Source: JBBRBB01 sp963830175 (GTDB taxonomy: Bacteria > Bacteroidota > Bacteroidia > Chitinophagales > Chitinophagaceae). Taken from it: 64,000 nucleotides of DNA. A model generated the notes under the pieces. It was not told the origin of the DNA, searched no databases, and saw nothing but the letters and a program-made list of their open reading frames with translations. The translations under genes and the position numbers were made by a program. Below, in pieces: positions 37,817 to 46,306 of the stretch (position 1 is its first letter; every line of letters begins with the position of its first letter). Location of the stretch: assembly GCA_963830175.1 (NCBI GenBank), contig CAWHKV010000002.1, positions 992,001 through 1,056,000 on the forward strand. Direction: 5' to 3'.

Positions 37817-38479
37817 CTAAGCGCCAATAGAAAGCATGGCAATAAGCATGGGTAATAGAAGTATATCCGTAGCGAAGGATGGAATAAGTACCAATAAAAA
37901 ATTTCTAAGTATAAAGCAGGCACCACCTATTATGTATAATATTCCCAGGTATTTGGGTATATAACTTGCTTTGTAAATAAGATATCCGCGAATAATGGAT
38001 GCCATGCCGTAAAACACCATAAAAACGCCGCCGGCATAGCCGTATATTTTCAGCGAAAACATAGCAGCATCATTCAATTGAATTTGAGAAAATGATGTTG
38101 TAAAATTTCCTTCTGATATAACAGGGGCAATAATGTAAAACAACTCAGCAAAGGCGAATGTTGCTGTTGCCATCAATGCGAAAAATGCCGCCAGTAGTGA
38201 AAAATCTTTTCTCACTGATTTTAATAACTGGTAAAAGATTAAGGCAAGTGAAACATCACATATTGCTTCAATTAAATAGGCAGCAAATCCCAGTCTGTAA
38301 AGGAACAATGACTCATGAATATTCTGTGCCGTTGCATGTGCATCACCCGGCACCACCAATCTCGAAGTAACAGCAATCTCACCAAAAATCCCCGCTAAAA
38401 TGGACATCAATAATAAGGCACCGGCTATTCTTGCATACCGGTTAAATGATGTTTCGTTTATTACCCGCTGTGTTTCCAT
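37817..38479 (-). CDS. DUF4386 family membrane protein
   Basis: A 220-residue integral membrane protein with about six helices. The RYARIAGALLLMSILAGIFGEI start, the SLFLYRLGFAAYLIEAICDV segment and the YIPKYLGILYIIGGACF region are typical of DUF4386. No function is established for the family. It lies 48 bases downstream of the DUF1624 gene on the same strand and may be co-transcribed. Confidence 0.85.
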   Translation of the reverse strand: METQRVINETSFNRYARIAGALLLMSILAGIFGEIAVTSRLVVPGDAHATAQNIHESLFLYRLGFAAYLIEAICDVSLALIFYQLLKSVRKDFSLLAAFFALMATATFAFAELFYIIAPVISEGNFTTSFSQIQLNDAAMFSLKIYGYAGGVFMVFYGMASIIRGYLIYKASYIPKYLGILYIIGGACFILRNFLLVLIPSFATDILLLPMLIAMLSIGA

Positions 38480-38527
38480 TAGTGATTTTTTTTATTGATA
38501 AAATCGGAATTGCAAACGGTACGTGCA

Positions 38528-39691
38528 TCATAAATAACTCAGCCACCATCGTCCCTGCTCGGCTTTGTATTTTCCATACCAAACACAAGGCTTATACATT
38601 ACAACCACAACGCCTATCCAAATTAAATAAATAATTTCCAGCGAAACACCGCTCGCTACATTTGGCGGCCTGCCGAAGGTTCCCGTAGAAAATGCAAACT
38701 GTGACCAACTGAAACCCTGGATGAACAGCATGGCAAGCGTTAAGAGGTGTATGAGGTAAAAATGAATAATAAAGTAAAACAAAGGCACCCTTCCATATAC
38801 CATTAATATTCCTTTTATTGAACCCTTTAAATAGTCGGCAAATTCAAGCATAAAAAACATTATTCCCAGGGTTATTAAACAAAACAACAGGGATGGCGGA
38901 TACTTTGTTACGTTCATAAAAGAAAGAAAAGTGAACATGGCATCTTTCTGAACCGCCCATGGAACCGGGTCTCCATACAGATTTATGAAGCGAAGGGCGA
39001 CAAATAACAAAACGAAGGCCAACCCGATTTTTATAAATACTTTTTTCCGTTGCTCATCCGGCAATTTAAAAAGTTGACCGCAGGCAAAACCAAATAGTAA
39101 AACACCCAGCCAGGGAATAGGAGGGTAGGCAATTATAAAAAATCTTTCAGCACTTAATGGAATTGCACCGGGACTAAAAAATGGCATAACGATACTTTTA
39201 ATGAAAGCGTTTTCACCAAACGGTACGAGAGATATAAGGTTGTGGCTAAACATAATTATCAACCCGGTTACACCAATAATTTTTGAAGGTACCCTAAGCA
39301 TCAAACCTAAAATTATAAAGCCGAAACCAATGGTCGCTAATACCTCAAATAATAAAGAATGGAAACCCGGATCAAAAAATAAAGCAAAATTTAATAGCGT
39401 AAAATCGATAATGATTAACCAAATACCCCGTAGAATAACATGCCTTTTTATTTTTGAAAAATCTTTCTTTGAATGGAGTGATATATAAACAGAAGTACCT
39501 GCAAGGAAAACGAAAACTGGCGCGCATATATACGTTATCCACCTTGTAAAAAACAGCAATGGGGTAGTGGTTGATAAGTCAGTAGGGCTTTGAGTTATTG
39601 AAGGGCTGTGCATCAGGTCCCGTACATGGTCTAATGCCATTATGATCATTACAATTCCCCGGGTGATATCAATAGAATTAATTCTTTTCAT
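38528..39691 (-). CDS. DUF1624 / heparan-alpha-glucosaminide N-acetyltransferase-like membrane protein
   Basis: A 387-residue protein with about ten transmembrane helices. The N-terminus RINSIDITRGIVMIIMALDH with VRDLMHS following is the signature of the DUF1624/HGSNAT catalytic-domain family, including the conserved Asp-His pair at the end of helix 1. Such proteins are thought to move acyl groups across the membrane onto glycans; bacterial substrates are mostly unknown. It is the first gene of a likely pair with the DUF4386 gene. Confidence 0.87.
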   Translation of the reverse strand: MKRINSIDITRGIVMIIMALDHVRDLMHSPSITQSPTDLSTTTPLLFFTRWITYICAPVFVFLAGTSVYISLHSKKDFSKIKRHVILRGIWLIIIDFTLLNFALFFDPGFHSLLFEVLATIGFGFIILGLMLRVPSKIIGVTGLIIMFSHNLISLVPFGENAFIKSIVMPFFSPGAIPLSAERFFIIAYPPIPWLGVLLFGFACGQLFKLPDEQRKKVFIKIGLAFVLLFVALRFINLYGDPVPWAVQKDAMFTFLSFMNVTKYPPSLLFCLITLGIMFFMLEFADYLKGSIKGILMVYGRVPLFYFIIHFYLIHLLTLAMLFIQGFSWSQFAFSTGTFGRPPNVASGVSLEIIYLIWIGVVVVMYKPCVWYGKYKAEQGRWWLSYL

Positions 39692-39822
39692 CTAAAATTG
39701 TTTTGATGTTGGGGCGGTGTGATTAGTGCTAAGTTTTAATGTTTTTATTAATGAATATCTGCATTTTTAGTAACCTGCAATAATGGTTTCTTTATGTTCA
39801 ATCTATTATTAGTTTTAACCCA

Positions 39823-42636
39823 TCACAGAACAATGAATTTGGATCGGAAGCTTTCTCCCCCTGCTACTAATTTTATAATATACATGCCCCGGGCAATGGT
39901 TACAGGTATAGTAAACTTTCCACCTTGTGAAACAGGATCAATCTTATTTGTTTGAACACGCTGCCCCAGCATGTTATAAATCATCACCTGACCGCCCCGG
40001 GTTAACGAGGCGCTTGTTACAACAGTAAGGTTACCTGAATGATGTGGATTGGGGTAAACCAAAAAATCTGGTTTTACAGGTATACTATCAGGCAGCAAAA
40101 ACAATTGTGAAGTGGGTATTACCTCCCTGCCTTTTGTGGGTCCGCTCCATTCAAGTTTGCACACGGCGTCGCCACCGTTTTCATAAAACTCTACGCGTAT
40201 GCTGTTCTTTGTGCATTCAAGTAAGTTGATGGATGCGCTGTATTCGGTTGCACCCTGGTCTATCCATTTATCTATAAGCAACTGGTTGTTTACCCATAGC
40301 CGTATGCCATCATCCCCCGTTAAATAAAAAGTATAGGTGCCCGCATCAAGGCTTTGCACAAAGCCGGTAAATCTTGCTTTAAACAGATCGTTGCTGATGC
40401 CTTGCGGACTTCCTGCTCCCCAACTAAAATCTATTTGCGGCTCAACCTGTTTAACATCAGCGGTTGCAGGGAATGGCGCGGCAACAGGGGTATTAGAAAA
40501 ATATTCAGCCATTAACCCTGTTCCGTTACTGCCGCATTTTGCAGTTGATGCGAACAATTGCGAAGCAGGAATATTTTGTTTGCAAACATTTTGTTCACTC
40601 CATTGCAAAATGCAGGTAGCGTCATTTGTATTGGAATAATATTCAAGACGAATATCATACTCACTGTCTTTTAAAAGAGATACCTGCGCATTATGTGTGG
40701 TTGTTGGTTTATCAGTCCAGCTATCAATTAATAAAACATTATTTATCCAGAGCCTAACACCATCGCTGGCTATCACATACAATGTGTATTTGCCATCGGT
40801 AAGTGGTTTGAGCCTGCCTGTCCACCTGGCTTTAAATACATCTGCACTAATGGTTTTTGCAGGACTTTCTTTACCCCAATTAAAGTTAATGGTATTATCA
40901 AGCCTCACTACACCTGGCAATGCATTGTAACCTGATGTAGCCGTACTTTGGTTATAATATTCAGCTTTTAGTCCTGAACCATCGGCGTAAGATAAACCTG
41001 CTGCTGCGCACCCGGTACCATATATTTTCAATGCTTTTGAAAAGGTTGGAACATATACCTTTCCGTTTGCTATGGTTGGTGAATTGAATTTGGCAAAATT
41101 TCCAACAACATCATTTTTTATCTGATCGCTGTTCCATAGTTCACCTGTTGAAACGTCGTTTGCGCGGTAAGCCGCGATGGTGCCCGGTCTCACCTGGTTA
41201 TTTGCATTGCCCGAATAGGGAAAGCATGCCCAAACAATGGCTGATGAGGTATCTGAACCATCAGACGAAAGGGAAAGCATTGCGCCCGGCATACCATTAT
41301 CAAGGTTGCGTGCTCCCTGTTTAAATTCATCAGCAAATGTTCCGGTATTCCTGTTGAAGGTAAACTGCCGCAGTTTAAAAGTTTCTGCCCAGGCATACAC
41401 GTATTCTCCATTATCAAGACTGGCATATACAGGCGAACCGTGTACATGTACATATCCTTGTTTTTCCGGGTTAAAGACAAGCGTATCTTTTACCTGGGCA
41501 TTGGCGGCATTAAACCTGCCCATATTGTTATAATCTACCACGTAAGAAATTCCTTCTTTGGAACCTGATATGGTAAGCGTGGTATTTGGAACCAGCAAGG
41601 CACCATCACAGCCATAATCCAGGTCAAGCTGATCGAGGTATTCGTAATTGGAAGGTGTGAACCAGTCGAGCAATTGAAGCTGAGGCGATAATTTTAAAAG
41701 GCTTTCGCTTCTGCCGCCCCGTAGGTTGTTGTTATCGGCACTGGTTGTTCCATTGCCTGTTACCGCGTACAGGTTTCCATCTGCACCAACAGATATTCCC
41801 TGCCCTGCCATCCATAATCCACCCGCCCATCCATCGGGCGTAGTATTATAAGTATATTTCAATAAAAGTGTGTTTGCATCAAATCCCAATATCCATCCAT
41901 GATAAGGGCCCCAGTCGCAATGCGATGCGCTGGCTACATACACTGTGTTATTATAAAGCAATAAGGCGGGCCGCTGGTTCTGGTATTTTGCGAGGTAGCT
42001 AACAGTCCCATTTTCATTTCCTTCTCCATTACCCATTACTTCTGCGGTAATTAAATGTGGACTTCCGGCTTTATGCATACCAGTTGATAAATCCAGTGCA
42101 TTCAGGTATGCATAAAAGTTTCCATTATCGTCAATGGATTTTGTGGCTACATAAATTGTATGGGTAAGGGTGTCAATTACAGGGGTGCCCACCAGCCCAA
42201 CCCGCCCGGAAAAATCCCGGTAAATTCCGCCACACGGGCTTCCGTAGTAATCATCTTTTAAATCAAAGATGGTGGGAGCCCGCTGCCCGGCTGGGTTTAA
42301 ATTAATTTGCCATAGCGGTGCGCCTTCCGATACATCATCCGCATTAAAAGCGTACACTGAATTATTGACCGTGGCAGTGAATAATACGCTGCCCGAATAA
42401 CCACCTGCCTGTATGTTTTGCACAATAAGAGGCTGTGCATATATTTCATCATCTACACTAAGGGTGCCAATACATCCAAATTTGGAGGGGGTTACGTTTG
42501 CATGATTTAATATTTTTTCCCTGTTATTCCATCCTGTGCGGTTCAGGTCGTTGTGCTGGGTTAAAACAGAAATTTCGGATTGAGAATAAACATTACAAAA
42601 GAGAAGAACCAACAGGGCGGTTGAAAGTAACCTCAT
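39823..42636 (-). CDS. Secreted T9SS cargo: beta-propeller, two PA14 domains, sorting domain
   Basis: A 937-residue exported protein. After the signal peptide (about 1-18), residues 20 to about 540 form a PQQ-like propeller with repeated strands such as GSVLFTATVNNSVYAFNADD and GNLYAVTGNG. Two PA14 domains follow (about 555-690 and 705-845), each with SWTDKPTT- or KWIDQGAT-type calcium and carbohydrate-facing loops and a DGIRLWVNN-type motif. The C-terminus (about 855-937, LVYPNPHHSGNL to SKFIVL) is a type A T9SS sorting domain. A surface-bound carbohydrate-binding role is likely; enzymatic activity is not evident. Confidence 0.85.
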   Translation of the reverse strand: MRLLSTALLVLLFCNVYSQSEISVLTQHNDLNRTGWNNREKILNHANVTPSKFGCIGTLSVDDEIYAQPLIVQNIQAGGYSGSVLFTATVNNSVYAFNADDVSEGAPLWQINLNPAGQRAPTIFDLKDDYYGSPCGGIYRDFSGRVGLVGTPVIDTLTHTIYVATKSIDDNGNFYAYLNALDLSTGMHKAGSPHLITAEVMGNGEGNENGTVSYLAKYQNQRPALLLYNNTVYVASASHCDWGPYHGWILGFDANTLLLKYTYNTTPDGWAGGLWMAGQGISVGADGNLYAVTGNGTTSADNNNLRGGRSESLLKLSPQLQLLDWFTPSNYEYLDQLDLDYGCDGALLVPNTTLTISGSKEGISYVVDYNNMGRFNAANAQVKDTLVFNPEKQGYVHVHGSPVYASLDNGEYVYAWAETFKLRQFTFNRNTGTFADEFKQGARNLDNGMPGAMLSLSSDGSDTSSAIVWACFPYSGNANNQVRPGTIAAYRANDVSTGELWNSDQIKNDVVGNFAKFNSPTIANGKVYVPTFSKALKIYGTGCAAAGLSYADGSGLKAEYYNQSTATSGYNALPGVVRLDNTINFNWGKESPAKTISADVFKARWTGRLKPLTDGKYTLYVIASDGVRLWINNVLLIDSWTDKPTTTHNAQVSLLKDSEYDIRLEYYSNTNDATCILQWSEQNVCKQNIPASQLFASTAKCGSNGTGLMAEYFSNTPVAAPFPATADVKQVEPQIDFSWGAGSPQGISNDLFKARFTGFVQSLDAGTYTFYLTGDDGIRLWVNNQLLIDKWIDQGATEYSASINLLECTKNSIRVEFYENGGDAVCKLEWSGPTKGREVIPTSQLFLLPDSIPVKPDFLVYPNPHHSGNLTVVTSASLTRGGQVMIYNMLGQRVQTNKIDPVSQGGKFTIPVTIARGMYIIKLVAGGESFRSKFIVL

Positions 42637-42705
42637 AAAATTTTGGTGCAGTTAATGATCAGCTTTAATGTTATGCCGGCTGAAGGATGCATTCAGCGAT
42701 AAATT

Positions 42706-42724
42706 TATCAATATTATGTTGATA
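42706..42724. promoter_or_regulatory. Inverted repeat upstream of the propeller-PA14 gene
   Basis: TATCAA and TTGATA flank a seven-base spacer about 70 bases before the start of the minus-strand cargo gene. It could be an operator; AT-rich chance is equally possible. Confidence 0.25.
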
Positions 42725-42830
42725 TTGAGCGCGAAAAAAAATGTTGATTGTAATGGTTACATTCAATTGCTATTAACAATAATAGTTTGAATTTGTTAGG
42801 TAAAATTTACCTGGGTTTAGCATTTACCCA

Positions 42831-43691
42831 TTAATCATAATCAAAATCATACGCTGCCTCAATTTGCTCAATTAAATTTTCCCCTTTTTCCAGCACCTCT
42901 TTTTTATATTGATAAATTCCGATACGCGTATTTTTTATATAATGCACCCAGGCTGCCAGGTCGCCGAGCAGTTTAGGATCATTAGTTCGCAGGGGTGGGT
43001 TATTTACCGGTCTTGAAACAATATTAAGTGCTGATGAGTTTATTTGGTTGAATACACCAGCATCGAAAACTTGTACCGCTAATCTTCTGTAATCATTAGA
43101 TTCTTCATTATCACCAGCATCAAGTTCTTTTATTTTATCTACTACGGCGTAATACGACATGATGTTTGATACAACCTCGTTATTCTTAATAATGGTAAAG
43201 CCACCAGTGTTTTTTATTTGGTCGAGGGTTCGTGTATTTACATAAAAAGCATAATTTTTTGTAGCCAGTCTTCCGTAATAATACAGATCGTTTGTGTTTG
43301 TAACACCGGCAGGTGAAGTAAGTAAATAAATAAAGCTATCCAGTAAAATCACATTTTGGTCGAACGATCTTAAATTCTGGTTTATGATCGTGGTATCGGC
43401 TTTAATATCCTGCACCAGGGATTCCATAAATAATTTTTCCTTTTCGCTGTTGGTAATGTTTTCACGAATGCTCTCTGCAATGAAACCCATAGTTACAGCT
43501 AAAAATATCATGATAAACTCCAAAAAATATTCTTTGAAATTTTTCTTTTCTACGTGTGGATGATGATGTACTTCCATATTTTCAGGTGATGATTGTCTGT
43601 TTAAAGTTGATGGTTCAGCAATCGTACTATCATTTTCAGTTGCCTGCGGAGTTTCGCCTGGCTGCTCTTTTGTATTTTCTGCTTCAATCAT
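42831..43691 (-). CDS. His-rich single-pass membrane protein, copy 4 of tandem paralogue array
   Basis: A 286-residue member of an uncharacterised Bacteroidota family. An acidic N-terminal extension (1-38) leads to MEVHHHPHVEKKNFKEY, then one transmembrane helix (about 57-76) and IRENITNSEKEKLFME. The rest is a largely helical extracytoplasmic domain with the family core LDQIKNTGGFTIIKNNEVV. Positive residues before the helix suggest the N-terminus is cytoplasmic. The start codon overlaps the stop of the preceding copy by four bases (ATGA), indicating translational coupling. It is the last gene of the array; the 15-base palindrome at 42798-42812 is just downstream. No known function. Confidence 0.82.
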   Translation of the reverse strand: MIEAENTKEQPGETPQATENDSTIAEPSTLNRQSSPENMEVHHHPHVEKKNFKEYFLEFIMIFLAVTMGFIAESIRENITNSEKEKLFMESLVQDIKADTTIINQNLRSFDQNVILLDSFIYLLTSPAGVTNTNDLYYYGRLATKNYAFYVNTRTLDQIKNTGGFTIIKNNEVVSNIMSYYAVVDKIKELDAGDNEESNDYRRLAVQVFDAGVFNQINSSALNIVSRPVNNPPLRTNDPKLLGDLAAWVHYIKNTRIGIYQYKKEVLEKGENLIEQIEAAYDFDYD

Positions 43692-44440
43692 TTTCTAAAT
43701 TGATATTCTTTTTCTAATAAGCTTTGCAATCGAACAGCAAGTTCTTTTACCTCTTCTAAATACTGTACAAACAGAATACAATTGTCTTTATCCATTTCAA
43801 GGGCAAATGAAAAGTCTTTTAATTGATCGGTATTGGTATTGCGAAGAACAGGGTTTTCGTAAGGGGCTCTTTCATATCTTTTATCAGGCAATGCGCGAAT
43901 ATACCGGGCATCAATCAACTTTCCGGAGGCAAATAATGCTCTATAGTTAAGATCTATATATTGAGGTTGTCTTGTTTTTTCATGATAATCTACTTTCGCG
44001 GCGTAAAAAGCAATGGCATCGGATACTTTTTTATTGGTTACCAATCTAAGACCACCGGCATTTAACAGCTGGTTCATTGTTCGTTTAGAAAAAGGGATCT
44101 CTGTAATATAGCCTACATATTTCCAATGCATCTGATACAACAAATTTACCTGTTGTGGAGATTGAACACCATTCGAAATTAATTGCACTATAGAATCCTT
44201 ACCACGGATCTGAAAAAGTGTTTTTTCAATCCCACTATTTAATGTTTTGATATCATTCCGAACATCTTCTGTAAGGCTTTGCATATATTCTTTTTCCCTG
44301 TGTCTTTCAACTGAAGTCTCTCTGATATTCTCAGCAACAAAGCCTAGAAACACTGCAAAAAATAACATAAAAAATTCCAGTAAATATTCGCCCCATTTTT
44401 TTTTATGCGTTACGTGGTGTGGGTGTTTGTGTACTTCCAT
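43688..44440 (-). CDS. His-rich single-pass membrane protein, copy 3 of tandem paralogue array
   Basis: A 250-residue paralogue that begins directly with MEVHKHPHHVTHKKKWGEY and has no acidic N-terminal extension. The transmembrane helix (about 20-39) is followed by ENIRETSVERHREKEYM, the family core MNQLLNAGGLRLVTNKKV, and a helical C-terminal part ending LQSLLEKEYQFRK. Its ATG shares one base with the stop codon of the restored frame of copy 2 (TAATG), and its own stop overlaps the next start by four bases. This shows that the natural upstream neighbour ended exactly here. Function unknown. Confidence 0.82.
   Translation of the reverse strand: MEVHKHPHHVTHKKKWGEYLLEFFMLFFAVFLGFVAENIRETSVERHREKEYMQSLTEDVRNDIKTLNSGIEKTLFQIRGKDSIVQLISNGVQSPQQVNLLYQMHWKYVGYITEIPFSKRTMNQLLNAGGLRLVTNKKVSDAIAFYAAKVDYHEKTRQPQYIDLNYRALFASGKLIDARYIRALPDKRYERAPYENPVLRNTNTDQLKDFSFALEMDKDNCILFVQYLEEVKELAVRLQSLLEKEYQFRK
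44372..44440 (-). repeat. About 70-bp direct repeat, copy C (start of array copy 3)
   Basis: Third copy; here the repeat coincides with the gene start, since this paralogue has no N-terminal extension. The fourth paralogue keeps the protein motif only in weaker form. Confidence 0.75.
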
Positions 44441-45316
44441 TATTCTATATTGTAATGTTGTTTAAGATAGTTTATTAATGAAGTAGCTTTTGTGCGTGCA
44501 TCCATTTGTTCTCTTATGCTACTTTCTAAACTGCCTGATGCATTTCCCAAAACATTATATAGTTGCGTAAGAGCAACCGGATCCGTTGTTAAAAAAATAG
44601 GACGATCAACAGGGATAATGTAAACGGAAGAATCCGTCCACGATGATGCCGCTCTTGGGTAACCGCATCAAACTTTGCATTTTGTGTGCAACGTCCAGGA
44701 AGTTCAATTCGGCATATTTTGTATCAAAGTTTACATTGTTGTCGTAGTAATTGTACAAAGAATTGATCGAGTCTTTTGTTTTGTCGCTGCGTAAAATATT
44801 GAAGCCGCCTGCTTTTAGTTGGGAAATAGTATTGGTGCTGGCAGTAAATGTTGGGACAAACGAATAATATAGAAATGTGTAATGAAAGAAAGTATCCTGA
44901 ACATTGATATCCGTAAGCCGTTCAGGGGCAATTTGTATTGCGCTGTCAAGCATTCTCATTAGAACGCCATTATATTTCATGGCGCGGTTAAGTGCTGCTG
45001 TATCTGCCCGCAAATCGCCTACAAGGTTTTCCATGTAATGCTTTTCTTTTTCTTTATTTACAAGCGACTCCCGGTAATTCTCTGTCAAAAAGCCAAGAAA
45101 TACGGCAAAAAAAAGCATGAAGAATTCTAAAAGATATTCTCCCCATTTCTTTGGATGTGTTACGTGGTGTGGATGTTTGTGTACTTCCATTACTTCATCG
45201 TTGTGTTGAGTGTTAAGTGTTGTGTGTTGTGTGTCACCTTCAGAAACATTTTTATTTTCTGTTGGCTGATAATTGTCGCCTGTTGACTGATCTTCCAATT
45301 TTTCTTCGTCACTCAT
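44440..45316 (-). pseudogene. His-rich single-pass membrane protein, copy 2 of tandem array, frameshifted
   Basis: The ATG at 45316 starts a protein with acidic extension (1-42), then MEVHKHPHHVTHPKKWGEY, a transmembrane helix and the core ISQLKAGGFNILRSDKTK. The frame as written stops at 44606 (236 residues). One extra base in the GGG run at 44657-44659 (plus strand) explains this: deleting it continues the protein as PRAASSWTDSSVYIIPVD and on to a stop at 44440-44442, giving 291 residues, like the paralogues. The restored stop overlaps the start of copy 3. Either a real slip in a short homopolymer or a sequencing error. The start overlaps the stop of copy 1 by eight bases. Confidence 0.82.
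45122..45190 (-). repeat. About 70-bp direct repeat, copy B (in array copy 2)
   Basis: Second copy of the repeat that encodes the histidine-rich segment, in the frameshifted paralogue. Just upstream in the gene a TG-rich tract (45201-45234) encodes a variable linker. Confidence 0.75.
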
Positions 45317-46205
45317 TTTCTAAATTGTACTCTTTATTCAAAAGATTTAATAGTAATGTTTCATCTTTCAAAATATTTTTATACAATCCAAATAGATCAT
45401 GAAGCAAATAATCCACCTGGTCTATCCTGGCAAGAAAATTTAAGAATCTTGATTTATCATAAGTTTTGAACTCGGAAACTTCCGGCACATCCTCATCAGA
45501 GATGGATCCATATTGGGCATTTGTTTTTTCATATGCTTTTGCAAGCAGTTTTTGCATCGCTCTTCTTGGGATAATGCCTGCAGTAGTGGTATCAACCACA
45601 TGTTCTGTTGCAACTACAAACTGGCTATATATTATATAATTGTTTATGAGTGTGTTCAGGCTAATTATTGCCTGCTTCACTTTTTCATTACTTATAAACT
45701 TAAAATTTCCGGAACTTTTTATAACGTCGAAAGCAACCTGGGGAGGAGCATATAAATTCCAGTTGGTAGCATTCGTCATCGCTTTGGCTATTTTTTTTTC
45801 ATTGCCTCTCAGTGGTAATGTATTAATATAAAGCTCTACAGAATCTTCCCAATTTTCATGCTCCGACATGTATTTATAAATAATAACATTAAGGTTGATT
45901 GTATCCTGTTTTATATCATTATACAAAGCTGTTATCATTTCTTTTTCATTTCTCTTTTCCACGTTATGCTCCCGGAAATTTTCCGCAACAAAACCCAGAT
46001 ACACGGCAAGAAAAAGCATTAGAAATTCCAGCACATATTCTCCCCATTTCTTTTTATGGGTTACATGATGTGGGTGTTTGTGTACTTCCATAATCGTTGG
46101 TGGTTGTTCGTTAATAGTTGATGGTTCGGAAACATTATTATTATTTTCCGTTAACTGCGGAAGGTTGTCTTTTGGCTGCTCTTCTATGTTTTCTTCTTCA
46201 CTCAT
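45309..46205 (-). CDS. His-rich single-pass membrane protein, copy 1 of tandem paralogue array
   Basis: A 298-residue paralogue. The ATG at 46205 is chosen because MSEEENIEEQPK matches the start of copy 2 (MSDEEKLEDQ) and copy 4; an upstream in-frame start at 46259 adds a segment the others lack. Order: acidic extension, MEVHKHPHHVTHKKKWGEY at 39, transmembrane helix (about 57-76), ENFREHNVEKRNEKEM, core FDVIKSSGNFKFISNEKV, helical C-terminus. It is the first gene of the array, about 100 bases after the TPR membrane protein gene on the same strand. The paralogues share the N-terminal third strongly and diverge afterwards. Function unknown. Confidence 0.82.
   Translation of the reverse strand: MSEEENIEEQPKDNLPQLTENNNNVSEPSTINEQPPTIMEVHKHPHHVTHKKKWGEYVLEFLMLFLAVYLGFVAENFREHNVEKRNEKEMITALYNDIKQDTINLNVIIYKYMSEHENWEDSVELYINTLPLRGNEKKIAKAMTNATNWNLYAPPQVAFDVIKSSGNFKFISNEKVKQAIISLNTLINNYIIYSQFVVATEHVVDTTTAGIIPRRAMQKLLAKAYEKTNAQYGSISDEDVPEVSEFKTYDKSRFLNFLARIDQVDYLLHDLFGLYKNILKDETLLLNLLNKEYNLENE
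46022..46091 (-). repeat. About 70-bp direct repeat, copy A (in array copy 1)
   Basis: This segment encodes MEVHKHPHHVTHKKKWGEY and the next few residues. It is nearly identical in DNA to 45122-45190 and 44372-44440, in the same orientation and reading frame. The identity at DNA level exceeds that of the surrounding coding sequence, suggesting recent duplication or gene conversion. The ATG within it could serve as an internal start. Confidence 0.75.
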
Positions 46206-46306
46206 TTTAATTGCTTTTGACTTGATGCCATACAAATGCAACCACAAACCCAATAACAATATAAACGAGAAACCGTATTAATTTTTCTTTTATTTGGGGT
46301 GTCATT

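Noticed and set aside
45201..45234. TG-rich tract as a regulatory or phase-variable repeat
   Set aside because: It lies inside the coding frame of array copy 2, encodes a variable linker, and is too irregular for slipped-strand variation.
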